A program made the position numbers and the translations under genes. 64,000 nucleotides of DNA, taken from assembly GCA_024867545.1 (NCBI GenBank), contig JANFNE010000004.1, positions 248,001 through 312,000 of the forward strand, given 5' to 3'. The notes below the pieces were generated by a model. It ran no database searches. It had not been told where the DNA came from and saw only the letters and a list, made by a program, of their open reading frames with translations. Shown piece by piece: positions 9,184-19,966 of the stretch (position 1 is the first letter of the stretch; the number at the start of each line of letters is the position of its first letter). The stretch is from Phytopythium helicoides (taxonomy: Eukaryota; Oomycota; Peronosporomycetes; Pythiales; Pythiaceae).

Positions 9184-11583
9184 ATGCCACTCGGAGTCCT
9201 CCAGAGCAGCATCACCTTTCGTTTCGCTTTCTCTTGGTCACTCGTGGTGATACGCTTCACTACAAGGCTCGCGGTTTCAATGAATGATGGCACAGCTTCC
9301 AGTTCTGCGCAGTCACAACCTCTCTCTTCACAGTTTAATCGAGTAACAGCACGACATATGGTTACCCAAGCGAAACGTAAAAAGCCCTACCTACCACCCG
9401 TAATTCTCTCGACGCCGACGTTTGCCGCTTTTTGGATGCTACTTGTCGTGCTTCATGCAGCCTCTGCCGTCTTCCTAATTGCCAGTGCTCGCCTGTATTG
9501 GTATCTCGAGCAACCGTATTTGAGCTACTATTTAGACTTGCTAGCTCCAGAGGAAGACCGCCATTTCAAGCTTTTCGGCGTCATGTTAGGAGTACTTGGT
9601 GCCTGGAACGCTCTCGAATGGTTGGGTCTCGTCTTGGCAACCATCCGAGCACGTAGAGTGGCTGTACCTTCTGTTGGCATTTTCCATGTCATCTTTCACT
9701 GGTTCAGTCGCCAAGTTGTCTCTTTAACGTCTACAAATATCCAAGATGCTCATCGTGCTGATTCTTCATCCAAAACATCGTTTAGTCTGCAGCCGCCGAC
9801 GGAACGACGTCGAGCTGGGGTATACATGATCTTCGAAGAAGGTGCTAACCTGTTTAGCATCGAAAGCGATCGGTTCGACATCGTGTTTACTATTCGAGAA
9901 TTCGTCGTCATCATCGCCCAGACTGTGCAATGCTATACATTCAGCTCTCGCATCGCGAGACCATGGATCAATCACGTGTCAGTCACACTTGTTGTAGCCA
10001 ACTGCATATCAGTAGCATTGCTTTATCGGCTCCTTCGTCGGTACGACAAATTTATCAAGCGCGCATCCTTGAGGATATCATCGTTTTCGAGTCCATCATG
10101 GCGCGCGTCGCCTGCGTTCGCGAGATTGCTCTGCCATGTATTAGACTGCTTGTTGACTTTTGCCATGAGTGTAATCCTACCAGTTGCAATTGTCATGCCG
10201 TACGTGGAAGCTTATGATCCTGAAGGCTATACATTTCCGCTTACGTTATTATATAGCGACACTGCCTTCCCAAATTTGATACGCGAAAACCAAGCGTTGT
10301 TTGCTCGATCATTGCTGGATATAGGTTACAAGTTTGTGCCACACTTGAGCATATACTTCTGTCTACTAGTGATGGCTAGTGTTCTCCGTACGCGTAAAGA
10401 ACCTCCACCACAGATAGTCCCTGTGCAATTGACGTCAGCAGCCATTCGATCTCAAGTCTCAGGCATCTCTGAAAGTCGACGAACATACTTGTCGACCAAC
10501 TATGATACTCAAACGGAGCCTACGACTTTACAACATCCTCCGTTGTTGCGGTCAGAACCAAAGAAGAGTTTGACAGCCCGTCTGAAAAAATCAGCTGTTG
10601 CCATCGGCTTTTTAACGTTTGGGCTCACCATCTTGGTATTGCATTTGCGCGCGACTTTTTCCAACTCAGCTGGAAGTGTGATTGCAAATAACGAAAGTGC
10701 CGTAGTTGCAAAAGCAATCAATCTGTGCGCACAACCTGTCTATCCATGGTTTTCGTCAGGAGGGAGTTGCGCTGTTGTCGAGTACAACTGCTATCAAAAC
10801 GGAGTTGAGACTCCGGCAACCTCAGTCTTTGATTCACTCGACCCCAGCACGGTCTCGTCTGTCATATTTTCTCACTGTCCTGCTCTGGTCGTACCTTCAT
10901 CCATTCGCTCGTTCAATAACCTGCTCGGAATTGAAATTTATAATTGCACGATCGTCGAATGGACCGCAGATGCTGCATTGTCAGATGACTTGCACCCCAA
11001 TATGATCTTCCTCATCTTCTCACTTGTTTACATGGCTGAGTTGCCTCAAGGAGTTTTGCAAAAACCGTTTCCGGGTAAGCTGGGTGATATTGAGTTGTCA
11101 AGAACAAATCTTACCACGCTTCCGGCTTCACTGCCTGACGTGTGGGCTGATGTCGAACTTGTTTACCTCGAATACTCGCTTTTCACTGAAGTTCCTGTAG
11201 AGTTGGTGACCATTCCAGCCTTATCAGAGCTATCTCTCATCGGAAATCAAATCTCAGTATTGCCTGATGATTTCTCAGACCTCATTGCAACAAATGACTA
11301 CTACTTTCTAGCTCTCAGCTCCAACCCGATTTACTCACTGCCATCGACGCTGCGAGACGGTCTCACGTTTGGCTTCTTATCACTCGAGAACACGAATCTG
11401 TCGCAAGTACCCGAGTGGGTTGGCGAGCGCGTGGCCGATGGTCTTTATCTACACGGGAGTCCTATTTGCTCCGCTTCCACCAGCAATGAAGATACGACGG
11501 TGCTAAGGGGCTGTTCGGAGCGAGACGAGCGTGCAAACGGGCGATATCCCATAGCTATCACTAGTGCGATTCGGCAAGCTTAG
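9184..11583 (+). CDS. Membrane/LRR family copy B, intact
   Basis: 799 residues from the ATG at 9184. Alignment with copies A and C favours the inner ATG at 9280 (MNDGTAS), giving 767 residues. The N-terminal half has about six hydrophobic segments, among them FAAFWMLLVVLHAASAVFLI, LFGVMLGVLGAWNALEWLGL, HVSVTLVVANCISVALL and LLTFAMSVILPVAIVMPY. A hydrophilic linker (about 410-465) leads to a further membrane segment (AIGFLTFGLTILVLHL) and a leucine-rich-repeat domain bearing several potential N-glycosylation sites (YNCT, TNLT, TNLS). That domain ends with paired cysteines and GRYPI. No enzyme motif is visible. An LRR ectodomain after a polytopic membrane domain suggests a receptor or cell-surface role; this is inference. 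It is the closest relative of copy A, which lies directly upstream. Confidence 0.85.
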   Translation: MPLGVLQSSITFRFAFSWSLVVIRFTTRLAVSMNDGTASSSAQSQPLSSQFNRVTARHMVTQAKRKKPYLPPVILSTPTFAAFWMLLVVLHAASAVFLIASARLYWYLEQPYLSYYLDLLAPEEDRHFKLFGVMLGVLGAWNALEWLGLVLATIRARRVAVPSVGIFHVIFHWFSRQVVSLTSTNIQDAHRADSSSKTSFSLQPPTERRRAGVYMIFEEGANLFSIESDRFDIVFTIREFVVIIAQTVQCYTFSSRIARPWINHVSVTLVVANCISVALLYRLLRRYDKFIKRASLRISSFSSPSWRASPAFARLLCHVLDCLLTFAMSVILPVAIVMPYVEAYDPEGYTFPLTLLYSDTAFPNLIRENQALFARSLLDIGYKFVPHLSIYFCLLVMASVLRTRKEPPPQIVPVQLTSAAIRSQVSGISESRRTYLSTNYDTQTEPTTLQHPPLLRSEPKKSLTARLKKSAVAIGFLTFGLTILVLHLRATFSNSAGSVIANNESAVVAKAINLCAQPVYPWFSSGGSCAVVEYNCYQNGVETPATSVFDSLDPSTVSSVIFSHCPALVVPSSIRSFNNLLGIEIYNCTIVEWTADAALSDDLHPNMIFLIFSLVYMAELPQGVLQKPFPGKLGDIELSRTNLTTLPASLPDVWADVELVYLEYSLFTEVPVELVTIPALSELSLIGNQISVLPDDFSDLIATNDYYFLALSSNPIYSLPSTLRDGLTFGFLSLENTNLSQVPEWVGERVADGLYLHGSPICSASTSNEDTTVLRGCSERDERANGRYPIAITSAIRQA

Positions 11584-11928
11584 CTCGACAGACTTGATAG
11601 CAGCAGGTTTTCAAATACCTTGTTTCATTCCAGTATTGTCAATACAGCAACTACAGATTCGACAAGAAGATTAGTCAGGACGATGATCGCTCGGTGAACT
11701 CCGATTGGCACAGCTATTGCGCAGATAGATCCTGTCGAACGGCTGTCGGCAGAGAATTGTGAGCGTCCTTGCTCTTCTTGAAAAAAAAAATATATATCTT
11801 GGCAGGCAATACAAACGCTGACAGTCCCTAGACAACAACAAATGCTTGGAAGACCAGTAGAGCAGAGGGGAGACTCATCCAGTGTGGATTGGACTATCTG
11901 GTCTCGTAGCGACACAAATATTGGAGCG

Positions 11929-13263
11929 TTACGCCGTAGTTTGAGCGACGGAGCCCTGGTTTTGGTTGACGAGACGCTGCCACTTCAAAGGCAACGTCAT
12001 CCCACGAGGGTTTCGCACAAACCTGTCTCGGATGCGGTTCTTGATATTCTCACGTCGGAGTCGAAGCTCTCCTTCCGAGATCCAACCATTGTCGGAATCG
12101 TATTCATCCCATTCATCGGAGTCGGAGTAGCCGTCGTTGTATCGACGGCGCTCAGCATAAATTCTGCGGCAATCGGATTGGTATGTCGTGTGGGTAAACA
12201 GAAACTTCATCTCCTCCATGGTGTCTACGATATCGTCGATGGCGCCTTGGTTTCCCCGAATATACTGTCGACAGAGTACGCTGTCTCCCCGTAACTCGAG
12301 GTGACGAGCGGCAAGCGCGGCTTTCAAAGTTTTGTAGCGCTCGAGCTGATCCTGGATAGCTTTGTTGTCGTGACCGATGCTGTAGGCTCCAAAATACGAG
12401 ACGAAATCTTTTGGTAGCATTTCCAGGAGCCGAAGTCTCTCCGCCGTCTGTTCGGCTTCTTTGAATAACGCCGTGGCAATCGCTTCGGGATTACCGTAGC
12501 CCGAGATCACATAGTCGCGAATACTGTAATTCTGGGAGACTGGGATAGCGTACTTCGCCAGCGCATCAGCCATCAAGTTGTAGCGCGCAGCCTGTTCCTT
12601 CAAAGTCTCAATACTAGCTCGACGACGCACATTTGCACACCGCAGGAAATCCAAAAACGCATCTGGGAGGGTGGACAGAAACTCCTCTCGGTCTTCATCG
12701 TTCTTAAGAAGCGTATTCTGCAGCTTATCTCTGCGTTGCTTCTTGGCTGCGACCATCTCGAGCCACGCGCGCTTGTTCTTGAATTTGCTGAGTGCAAAGC
12801 GTTGCAGGTCGCTGTACTTGAACAAACTGTAGTACCCTCGATGGCGCACGGTGTACGTCTTGTGCGGGACGCTCGAGATGTCGTGAATGCCGTAAATGCG
12901 GCGCGCGTCCGTGGTGGTGATGGTCTCACAAAACTCGGGGTCCTCCTCCAGGTTGCACGCGAGGCAGAGCCCGTTCTCGACCGCGAGCTCGTCGTTCTCG
13001 CAGCGACAGCAGATGGCGCTGACCTTGGCGTTGCTGCCGGGGAACTTGCCGCCCGTGAGTTGCTGCATCTTGACCACCGACTGGTTGCCCAGGAAGCTCG
13101 CGACGATGGCGAACGTCGTCGCGTCCAGTCCCGGCACGCAGAACTCGCGCAGCCGGCAGCGCGAACGCGAGCACGCGCGCTCGTGGCGTCTGACGCCGCG
13201 TGGTGTGAACGGCTTGGCGCAGAATGCGCAGGCGACGGCGGTCTCTTTGCGCTTGGCGCTCAT
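11929..13263 (-). CDS. XPA-like zinc-finger DNA-binding protein
   Basis: 444 residues, single exon, starting MSAKRKETA. The N-terminus has a C2HC finger (CAFCAKPF...RHERAC). A four-cysteine element follows (CCRCENDEL...CLAC) and then a segment that matches the XPA C-terminal DNA-binding fold in layout: ITTTDARRIYGIHD, a YSLFKYSDLQRFALSKF core and a basic helix (KNKRAWLEMVAAKKQRR). The rest is helical with an acidic Asp/Glu/Ser/Tyr patch (SDSDEWDEYDSDNGW) and a basic tail. XPA acts in nucleotide excision repair, but this protein is longer than XPA and has an extra finger. It may be a lineage-specific relative rather than the orthologue. It shares a 192-bp divergent promoter with PIG-S. Confidence 0.6.
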   Translation of the reverse strand: MSAKRKETAVACAFCAKPFTPRGVRRHERACSRSRCRLREFCVPGLDATTFAIVASFLGNQSVVKMQQLTGGKFPGSNAKVSAICCRCENDELAVENGLCLACNLEEDPEFCETITTTDARRIYGIHDISSVPHKTYTVRHRGYYSLFKYSDLQRFALSKFKNKRAWLEMVAAKKQRRDKLQNTLLKNDEDREEFLSTLPDAFLDFLRCANVRRRASIETLKEQAARYNLMADALAKYAIPVSQNYSIRDYVISGYGNPEAIATALFKEAEQTAERLRLLEMLPKDFVSYFGAYSIGHDNKAIQDQLERYKTLKAALAARHLELRGDSVLCRQYIRGNQGAIDDIVDTMEEMKFLFTHTTYQSDCRRIYAERRRYNDGYSDSDEWDEYDSDNGWISEGELRLRRENIKNRIRDRFVRNPRGMTLPLKWQRLVNQNQGSVAQTTA

Positions 13264-13455
13264 GGCTCGAACGCTCGTGCGACTTGTGCTGGAGCTGGCA
13301 GATTGAGGAATGGCGTTGGAAAAGGGAAATGGACTGCTTCAACTTGTTTCAGGTATTGGGATTGGCTGAAATTGATAAAATGAAGTGCTTCCATTGGATA
13401 AAATCCAGCACGTTGCCGATCGTGGAGTACGGCAACACTAACGAGAAAGGACGAC
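13264..13455. promoter_or_regulatory. Divergent promoter with ATTGG (CCAAT) boxes
   Basis: This 192-bp gap lies between two divergent starts. It holds ATTGGGATTGG (13355-13365) and CATTGG (13392-13397), reverse forms of the CCAAT box bound by NF-Y. Assignment is by motif only. Confidence 0.35.
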
Positions 13456-15295
13456 ATGGCGGGCACGCGCGTGGCGGTGGTCGCGAGCTTCGTGCTCTTC
13501 GCGCTGCTGGCGGCGCCGCTCGCCTGGCAACTGACGCGCGTGGAGCGCGCGCCGCTGCCCTCCGCGCGGATCCAGCGGCTCGTGGCGGCGCGGAACGGCA
13601 GCAGCGCGTTGGACGGCGGCCGAGAGCTCAAGATCGCGATTTACGCGCGCGGATCGGCTGTCGTGGAGTTCCCTGCGGTCGCTGGCGTGGTTTTTCGAGA
13701 GACGCAAGCTGTTGGTGGACCCAGCGGCGTTTTCTGTGGACGAGAAGGAGCGACAGCAGGTTGATGACCGGCTGGATGCGGTCATGAAGAGGTCCAAGAC
13801 GCCAGTGGACATGAGCGTCGTGCTGTTGTGCCGCGAGGAGGAAGACGCAGCCAACGCACCGCTGATTGTTGGCAAGCACAGACACGCGTGGACCGCTGCG
13901 TGCGAGTTGAAGCGGGGAAGCGAGCTCAGCCACGCGGTGGAGAGATTGGTGGCACAGCTTTCGGGCGGCAAGACGGGCTTTAGTGATGAAGGGGTTGCGA
14001 GGCGCGCACTAAAGTTCCGACTGCGATTCTCGCTGCTCAAGGAGAACCCGGCTGCGCACTGGATGTGGGACTTTGACGATCTCTCGGCGCGGTACCTTCG
14101 CCCGATGATTCAAAAGGTTGGAGCTTAATGGCAGGAGTGGGGCGTGAACAGATTCTGAGATGGTGTGATCCTTCAGGCCAGCGTGCTTGCGGACTTTACG
14201 GAAGAGATGCAGGTTGCGCACTACGCCCGGCTGGCTCATGACGTGTACCCAGCTGAGGAGGATGGCGAGCCATTTTTCTACGTCACAGCGGATGATTTGA
14301 AGCAGGTTCGGCACACAATTACTTCAGTTTCTTGAATAACAGAGAATAACGCTAGCCACCTGTCTCGACTACAGTTCAAGAGCACGAATGACTTTCTCGA
14401 GTCGTCGGTGTTGGAGGATCGAGAGCAAGTGCTCCACTTTATGGCGGCTCTACCAGACGAGAGCCACGCTCCACTCGTTATCCATGACGTTGCACGGGAT
14501 GGCGACAAACCCCACCGGAGTGGTTCAAGAGCCTTCGAGATTCCTGGATGGGGTATTGTTGTCATTTTGGATCACAAAGCACTTTCTCTCCAAGGCGAAC
14601 GTGAAGGAGAAGAGAAGGGCGAGCGTGAAATGCGGAGAGTCATGGGACTATTTATCTCTGAGTTTCGCCGCTTAATCGGTGCACCTTCATTTCTGCGTCG
14701 GCAACAAGCTGAGCGATTACAGAAGGTGCATCTTGAATTCCTTCCGTCCATCGTCGACGGCATTACAGATTGGGAACTTGATACACTAATGCGTTTGCGC
14801 TATGAGGGGTGCGTTGCGTTGCCTTGGTGTCATAATTGATGTGGGTCTGACAAAGACTTGTAATATGTGGGTAGGCTCCTCCAAAGCACTATTGATACGC
14901 TAGCATCCATCGTGCAGCTTGTTGATGATATGCCAGAGATGAGTGTGCTTGACCGTGTTCAGCATCGGATCGTCAAGGCAGTGGAGTTTGTCGAGTTTAT
15001 TCTATGCAGCCAAAGCGAGGACTCTAACTTGACTTGTTCGTCCCTCGATGTCGCAACTAAACTACAGCTTGTTCGGCAAGCTGCAGCGCTCACCGACAAA
15101 GCGTACTATGATCACACCATGATTCGGCAGCTTTACTTTCCCCAGGAGCAAATGCTTGGAGTGTATGCACCGTTACTGGCTCCACTGATCCTACCGTTCT
15201 TTCTCGGCTTCGTTCGCGAGGCCAAGCGCTGGAAGCAGAAGCAACGCGCCAAGCAACAGCAAGTGGAGGGGTCGAAGGGATCCAAGCAGGATTGA
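13456..15295 (+). CDS. PIGS: GPI transamidase subunit PIG-S
   Basis: PIG-S is a structural subunit of the ER complex that attaches GPI anchors to proteins. The N-terminus has one membrane segment followed by LPSARI, as in the family. The C-terminus has YFPQEQMLGVYAPLLAPLILP, the second membrane anchor, then a short basic cytosolic tail. Exons: 13456-13662, 13709-14116, 14177-14305, 14375-14808, 14875-15295, giving 532 residues, near the usual size. The last three introns (60, 69, 66 bp) have good GT-AG ends; 14809 opens GTGCGT. The first is uncertain: either a 46-bp intron (13663-13708, weak donor GTGGAG) or a one-base frame slip near 13650-13690. The middle segments RFSLLKENP, HWMWDFDDLSARYLRP and PGWGIVVI fit PIG-S. 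The annotation rests on motif recall, not a search. Confidence 0.85.
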
Positions 15296-15394
15296 CGATA
15301 GAGCGTTTTCAAAAAGCTTGCTAAATTGGTCAATGAAACTGATGGACAGTGATACATTGAACATCGAAAACCTGCGGGATCAATTTCGTGGAGG

Positions 15395-17638
15395 ATGACA
15401 AGTCATGGTGTTGCGCCAGCAACGATCTCCAATGCTGCTGCCTCTAGTGATAAACTCAAGCCAGTCACCCCACAAGGTCAGCCTCGTCGGCTCACGAGCC
15501 CTGTGATGGTCGTCCACTCGCTTCCGCCTCGACAGTTCGCTCTCATCTGGTGCGCGATGCTTGCAGCCCGCGGAACGTGCGCGCTGTTTTTGCTGGGACT
15601 GTCTCGTGTCTACGCTGGGCTAACGGTCGACTGCATGTCATACTACGCCACACTACTTTCACCAAATGCGTCGAACCTATATCCACCGATCGCGTGGATA
15701 TGTCTAGTACTCAGTGCGGCGCACTGGTATCAAATCGCTGACACGATTGTGGTTTCGTTACGCGCAAGGGAGCCCCTCTTCAACAACCACCGTATTACCA
15801 AGGTTGCCATTCCTAATTCCGCAAAAGTTAGGCGCCCATCACGCGACGGCAAATGGACCGGTCGGCGAGTTTATTCAAACTTCTTCGGTCGACAAGGTTT
15901 TTTTGGTGCCGAAACTGCATTCTTTGAGGCGCAGTTTCTTTCGCGTGAACTGGTTGAGATGGCATCACAAACTTCACAAGTAGTCTCTGGAAGCAAACTG
16001 ATCGGGCGTCCTTGGATCAACAATACCCTCGTGGCAGTGTTGTTTGTCAATTCATGGTCTACACCTGCTATCCAGCACTTCGCGCAGCGACACGCGGCAT
16101 TAGAGCGTGTGTTGTGCTTCACCGTCGATTTTGTTCTGGATGCCATCATGAACATCACCTTGCCTCTCGTGCTTGTACTTCCTTACTATTTAAAGTATGA
16201 TGCAGTCAACTGCACGTTTGACCCAACTATTCTGTACAGTGACGTAGGTATCATCAACTTCATCATGGAAAACCGCATGGTGTTTGTACGTGATCACACT
16301 GATCTCTTACTCAAACTTGTGCCGCACTTGAGCATGTACCTGTGTCTTCGCAGTATACAATCATTGCTACGGCCGTCAAGAAAGACTTCTGATGCACATC
16401 AAAGTGACAACCAGTCAAGAACATCTAGTTTACCACCAGTGTTGCCGTCCGCATCAAGGATTGACGAATCAACAAACATTGAAAAGACCTGCGGTCCTCA
16501 CTACTCATCAATTGCAGCAATCGTGCCAACAGGCTCAACTGGTTCGTCCCGCCAAAGACGTCGGAGGAGCGCTTTCATGACCGGTGTCGATCGGTATGTC
16601 GATGTTGCCCGAACTTTGACACTCCGAATACATCATATGCAGAGTCGCCGCCTCCAGGGTCATAAAGCGGCACTAGTCCACGGCGTGTTTATAGCATGGG
16701 GGCTGCTCGTACTAGGTATGCATATCAAGACGGCAATTAGTGCAAATTTGGCTTCCGAGAATAGTCCTCCTGGATGCGTCCAACCTCTTCGGCCATGGTC
16801 TGCAACACTACCAGCATGCTCTGTATTTCGCTATAGCTGTATTCACGACAATGCAACCAGTCCAGTTGAAACGACTTTGGCTGCTATTGACGCATCTTCA
16901 CTAGCGTCGCTCATTCTCAGCGATTGCTCGGATCTCCGCATGCCGACTATAATTCAAACCTTTCATGAATTAATGGAGTTCGAAATTTGGAACTCTCACA
17001 TTACAAGTTGGGAAGCTGACGCTGCTTTCAAAAGCGACACCAACCCAAATTTGATCTACTGCGGGCTTATAGAGTCTACAATGAACGAGTTACCTCGTGG
17101 GTTGCGTGAAGACCTTCCTAGCACACTCCAGGACATCGAAATCTCACATTGTAATTTATCGAGTGTGCCTGATGATTTAGATCGCATATGGCCCACTGTT
17201 GATACCCTCTACATCGAGTACTGTAATTTCACGGAGTTTCCTGACGTGCTCACACGCAAGATCGTTGATGACTTCTCTCTGGTGGGAAACAAGTTGACAG
17301 TAATTCCAGCTGCAGTAATAGCTCGCGATACATTTTCTCTCACATTATCGGGAAACCCTATTGTTAACATTTCTGGTGAAGCAGAGGCTGAGAATGGGCT
17401 TGTTAGCGACTTGGAATTGGAAGATACGGAAATAAAAGAGCTTCCATCATGGCTGGAGAATGAATTGACTAAAATGAGCAGACATGTTTTCATGCACGGA
17501 ACTCCTTACTGCGAGTCGAGATCAGCTGGTGCCTCCATTGATCAGAACAATACTATAGTATGCGCTGAAAGTAGGTCTCATTCATCTGGGCGATATCCGA
17601 TTGACTTAGTTGTTAGATTACGAAAGAACGATGGATAG
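15395..17638 (+). CDS. Membrane/LRR family copy C, intact
   Basis: 747 residues, single exon, starting MTSHGVAP. It shares the family layout with copies A, B, D, E and F: polar N-terminus, LPPRQFALIW before the first membrane segment, SQTSQVVSGSKLIGRPWINN, LVPHLSMYLCL, long Ser/Thr linker, a late membrane segment (HGVFIAWGLLVLGMHI), then CVQPLRPWS...CSVFRYSC and leucine-rich repeats (LMEFEIWNSHITSWE, LQDIEISHCNLSSVPDDL, VDDFSLVGNKLTVIP). The C-terminus has TPYCESRS and GRYPIDL. By these words it is closer to copy D than to A and B. The stop is only 21 bp from the stop of copy D on the other strand. Function unknown. Confidence 0.85.
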   Translation: MTSHGVAPATISNAAASSDKLKPVTPQGQPRRLTSPVMVVHSLPPRQFALIWCAMLAARGTCALFLLGLSRVYAGLTVDCMSYYATLLSPNASNLYPPIAWICLVLSAAHWYQIADTIVVSLRAREPLFNNHRITKVAIPNSAKVRRPSRDGKWTGRRVYSNFFGRQGFFGAETAFFEAQFLSRELVEMASQTSQVVSGSKLIGRPWINNTLVAVLFVNSWSTPAIQHFAQRHAALERVLCFTVDFVLDAIMNITLPLVLVLPYYLKYDAVNCTFDPTILYSDVGIINFIMENRMVFVRDHTDLLLKLVPHLSMYLCLRSIQSLLRPSRKTSDAHQSDNQSRTSSLPPVLPSASRIDESTNIEKTCGPHYSSIAAIVPTGSTGSSRQRRRRSAFMTGVDRYVDVARTLTLRIHHMQSRRLQGHKAALVHGVFIAWGLLVLGMHIKTAISANLASENSPPGCVQPLRPWSATLPACSVFRYSCIHDNATSPVETTLAAIDASSLASLILSDCSDLRMPTIIQTFHELMEFEIWNSHITSWEADAAFKSDTNPNLIYCGLIESTMNELPRGLREDLPSTLQDIEISHCNLSSVPDDLDRIWPTVDTLYIEYCNFTEFPDVLTRKIVDDFSLVGNKLTVIPAAVIARDTFSLTLSGNPIVNISGEAEAENGLVSDLELEDTEIKELPSWLENELTKMSRHVFMHGTPYCESRSAGASIDQNNTIVCAESRSHSSGRYPIDLVVRLRKNDG

Positions 17639-17659
17639 CAACATGTAGATCATTTGTAT

Positions 17660-19777
17660 TCACCAATTTGCTTTGACGATATCTACTGGATATCTGCCCC
17701 CTCGTTGAGGGTTACTGTCTGTGCAGAGCACTCTTGAAGCGCTTCTACTAGCTAATGATGACTTACAGAACGGAGTATTATACGCAAATACTTGCGGGCC
17801 ACCTATGATCCAATGTGGAAATGATTCGACATCTGTGTCATCAACCGCAAGAACTTGCAGCCTTGAAAGTCCCCCCGAGACATCTGGTAATTTTTCGAGT
17901 GGGTTGTTGGACAGCCAAATAAAAGTGTAGCCACCTTCACCTTCTCTGATAAAAGGAATACCTTGCAGTTTGTTCCCAATCATTGACAAGTCTACAACAT
18001 TCATACGGGAGAGTGCTGACGGCCATGTCTCGAACATGCAGAACTCGAGAAATAGCGTTGAAACCTGTGGCCACCGTTTGTCGAGGTCATCAGGCAAATC
18101 TGTCAGATTTGTATGAGAGATCTCGATATCACCTAGTCGTGGAGGAAGATCTTGCAGGATTCCGATTGGGAGCTCAGTCATGTTCGTTTCGAGGAATATT
18201 AAGTACACCATGTTGGGATGGTGCTTCGAGCTCAGGGCAGACGAGTTTTCCCAGCTGACGATAGTCGAATGCCAGATATCGATACCGAGTAGGTTTGGAA
18301 AGCGTTGGATTGTTGCAGGCATCTCAAACTCTGGGCAATGCGAGAAAATAAGAGCTGCAACAGACAGCTCATTGAGAAACGCAAGCGAGCTGGCAGATGG
18401 AGTCGTGACCGAATGCTCGGAGCAATTAAACTTGTAAACAGAGCATGCAAACTTGGATGAAAGCCACGGACGAATTCCTTGCATGCAACCTGGCGGAGTC
18501 GAGAGGTTGCTGGTAGCTTTGTGAGTTGCGAAGGAGTGAAGTAATACGACTGCAGCTCCCCACAAGAAGAAAACAAAGTGAAGTACGGCTGCTTTGCGCC
18601 CCTCCAACCTAAATCGCTCCATACGATGTACCCTCTCTGACAAGCCGGAATGAAAAAGCTTTTTGCGCGCTGCAATCACGAATGAGATTCGAGGTCCATG
18701 GGTTGAGCGAGGCTGAGGACTCAGCATTTTGGATGGTGGGCCATGGTTTACATGGCCGTGTTGCTCCTCTTTGGCATTTGTGGGTGCTGTCGAGCCCTTT
18801 CCGACATAATTTGGTGTGATTTCTGGTCGAATCAACGACTGAACTGTGTTGAGACACGAGTAAATGCTTACATGTGGAATCAGCTTTACCATTAAGTCGA
18901 CCCAGTTGTAAACAAGCACTTGCTTGGATTCAGTCACGAGGCTATTGAATCCGACAGCACTGTAAAGAAGTGTCGTTGGGAACGACTGAGTTGTTGTGTC
19001 GAATTGAAAGACATAGGGACCGATAATCAGCGCCGGCAGTCCTATGGCCATGATAGAATCAAGCAGAATATCAGCAGCTAGGCACAGAATGCGCTCTAAC
19101 GCTGGTGATCGATGAGCTGCTGTATGCTCAATAATAACAGTCGAGCACGAGTTCAGAAAGAACACGGTCACGTACAAGTGATTTATCCACGGACGTCCAA
19201 TGAGGAAACTGGCGACGTAGACTTGGACAGTTTGAGAAGCCATCTCGAAGAGTTCGCGGACTAGAAATATGAAGTGGAAATATGGAGACTCCGCACCAAA
19301 TATCCCTTGGCGATCGAAGAAAAACTGATATACAGGTAGTCGCTTGAGACGACCGGACGCTAAAACACGAGCTGACCCTTGCTGACATTTGTAGGTCTCT
19401 GTGAGGCTTGTAATCAATCGATGATTCCCAAATACCAATGCCCGAGATTGAAGCGACATCCACAGTGTTTGCACAAGCTTGTAGGCGTGTGCTACACCGA
19501 ATCCGATGTAAATGAACGCAGTTGGTCTGTACAGTGTCGCGAACATCGGAGATACGAAGTTTGCATAGTACTCTAGTGCAGGTGACGATACGAGTGCCAA
19601 GTACAATTGACCCGCCAAGAAGAAAAAACAGACACAAAGGGAGCGAAGCAGCGCAACAGCAATCCAGACGAAAGCGAAGCGCCTCGATGGTAAGGACAAT
19701 ACTACAATCGCACGAGATGCACTCGTCATTGAACGATCCCTCTCATGATCGCCTATCGATGGAACAACTGAAGTCAT
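17660..19777 (-). CDS. Membrane/LRR family copy D, intact
   Basis: 705 residues from the first ATG in frame (19777, MTSVVPSIGD); the open frame continues 20 codons upstream without an ATG. Family words present: LPSRRFAFVW, IFGAESPYFHF, FEMASQTVQVYVASFLIGRP, LIPHVSIYSCL, late membrane segment FVFFLWGAAVVLLH, CMQGIRPWLSSKFACSVYKF, and repeats LLGIDIWHSTIVSWE, LGDIEISHTNLTDLP, VVDLSMIGNKLQGIP, LQVLAVDDTDVESFPHW. It ends TPFCKSS...CTDS...GRYPVDI. C and D are convergent with a 21-bp gap, so their 3' untranslated regions must overlap. Function unknown. Confidence 0.85.
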   Translation of the reverse strand: MTSVVPSIGDHERDRSMTSASRAIVVLSLPSRRFAFVWIAVALLRSLCVCFFFLAGQLYLALVSSPALEYYANFVSPMFATLYRPTAFIYIGFGVAHAYKLVQTLWMSLQSRALVFGNHRLITSLTETYKCQQGSARVLASGRLKRLPVYQFFFDRQGIFGAESPYFHFIFLVRELFEMASQTVQVYVASFLIGRPWINHLYVTVFFLNSCSTVIIEHTAAHRSPALERILCLAADILLDSIMAIGLPALIIGPYVFQFDTTTQSFPTTLLYSAVGFNSLVTESKQVLVYNWVDLMVKLIPHVSIYSCLNTVQSLIRPEITPNYVGKGSTAPTNAKEEQHGHVNHGPPSKMLSPQPRSTHGPRISFVIAARKKLFHSGLSERVHRMERFRLEGRKAAVLHFVFFLWGAAVVLLHSFATHKATSNLSTPPGCMQGIRPWLSSKFACSVYKFNCSEHSVTTPSASSLAFLNELSVAALIFSHCPEFEMPATIQRFPNLLGIDIWHSTIVSWENSSALSSKHHPNMVYLIFLETNMTELPIGILQDLPPRLGDIEISHTNLTDLPDDLDKRWPQVSTLFLEFCMFETWPSALSRMNVVDLSMIGNKLQGIPFIREGEGGYTFIWLSNNPLEKLPDVSGGLSRLQVLAVDDTDVESFPHWIIGGPQVFAYNTPFCKSSLASRSASRVLCTDSNPQRGGRYPVDIVKANW

Positions 19778-19966
19778 TGCGTGGGCAACTTGGGAAGCTT
19801 GTGAGCAATTTGTCTTTGACAAATTCGTCGACTTCACCTCAAAATAGGCGCACTACATTTTAGACATCAAAGTTCGTTTTCAGCAATGGCAGAGTGGGAA
19901 ATTGCGAATCCATTGACGGACCAATCAAATCGAAGAAAACGACCGATTTATCCTATTAACTTCTTC

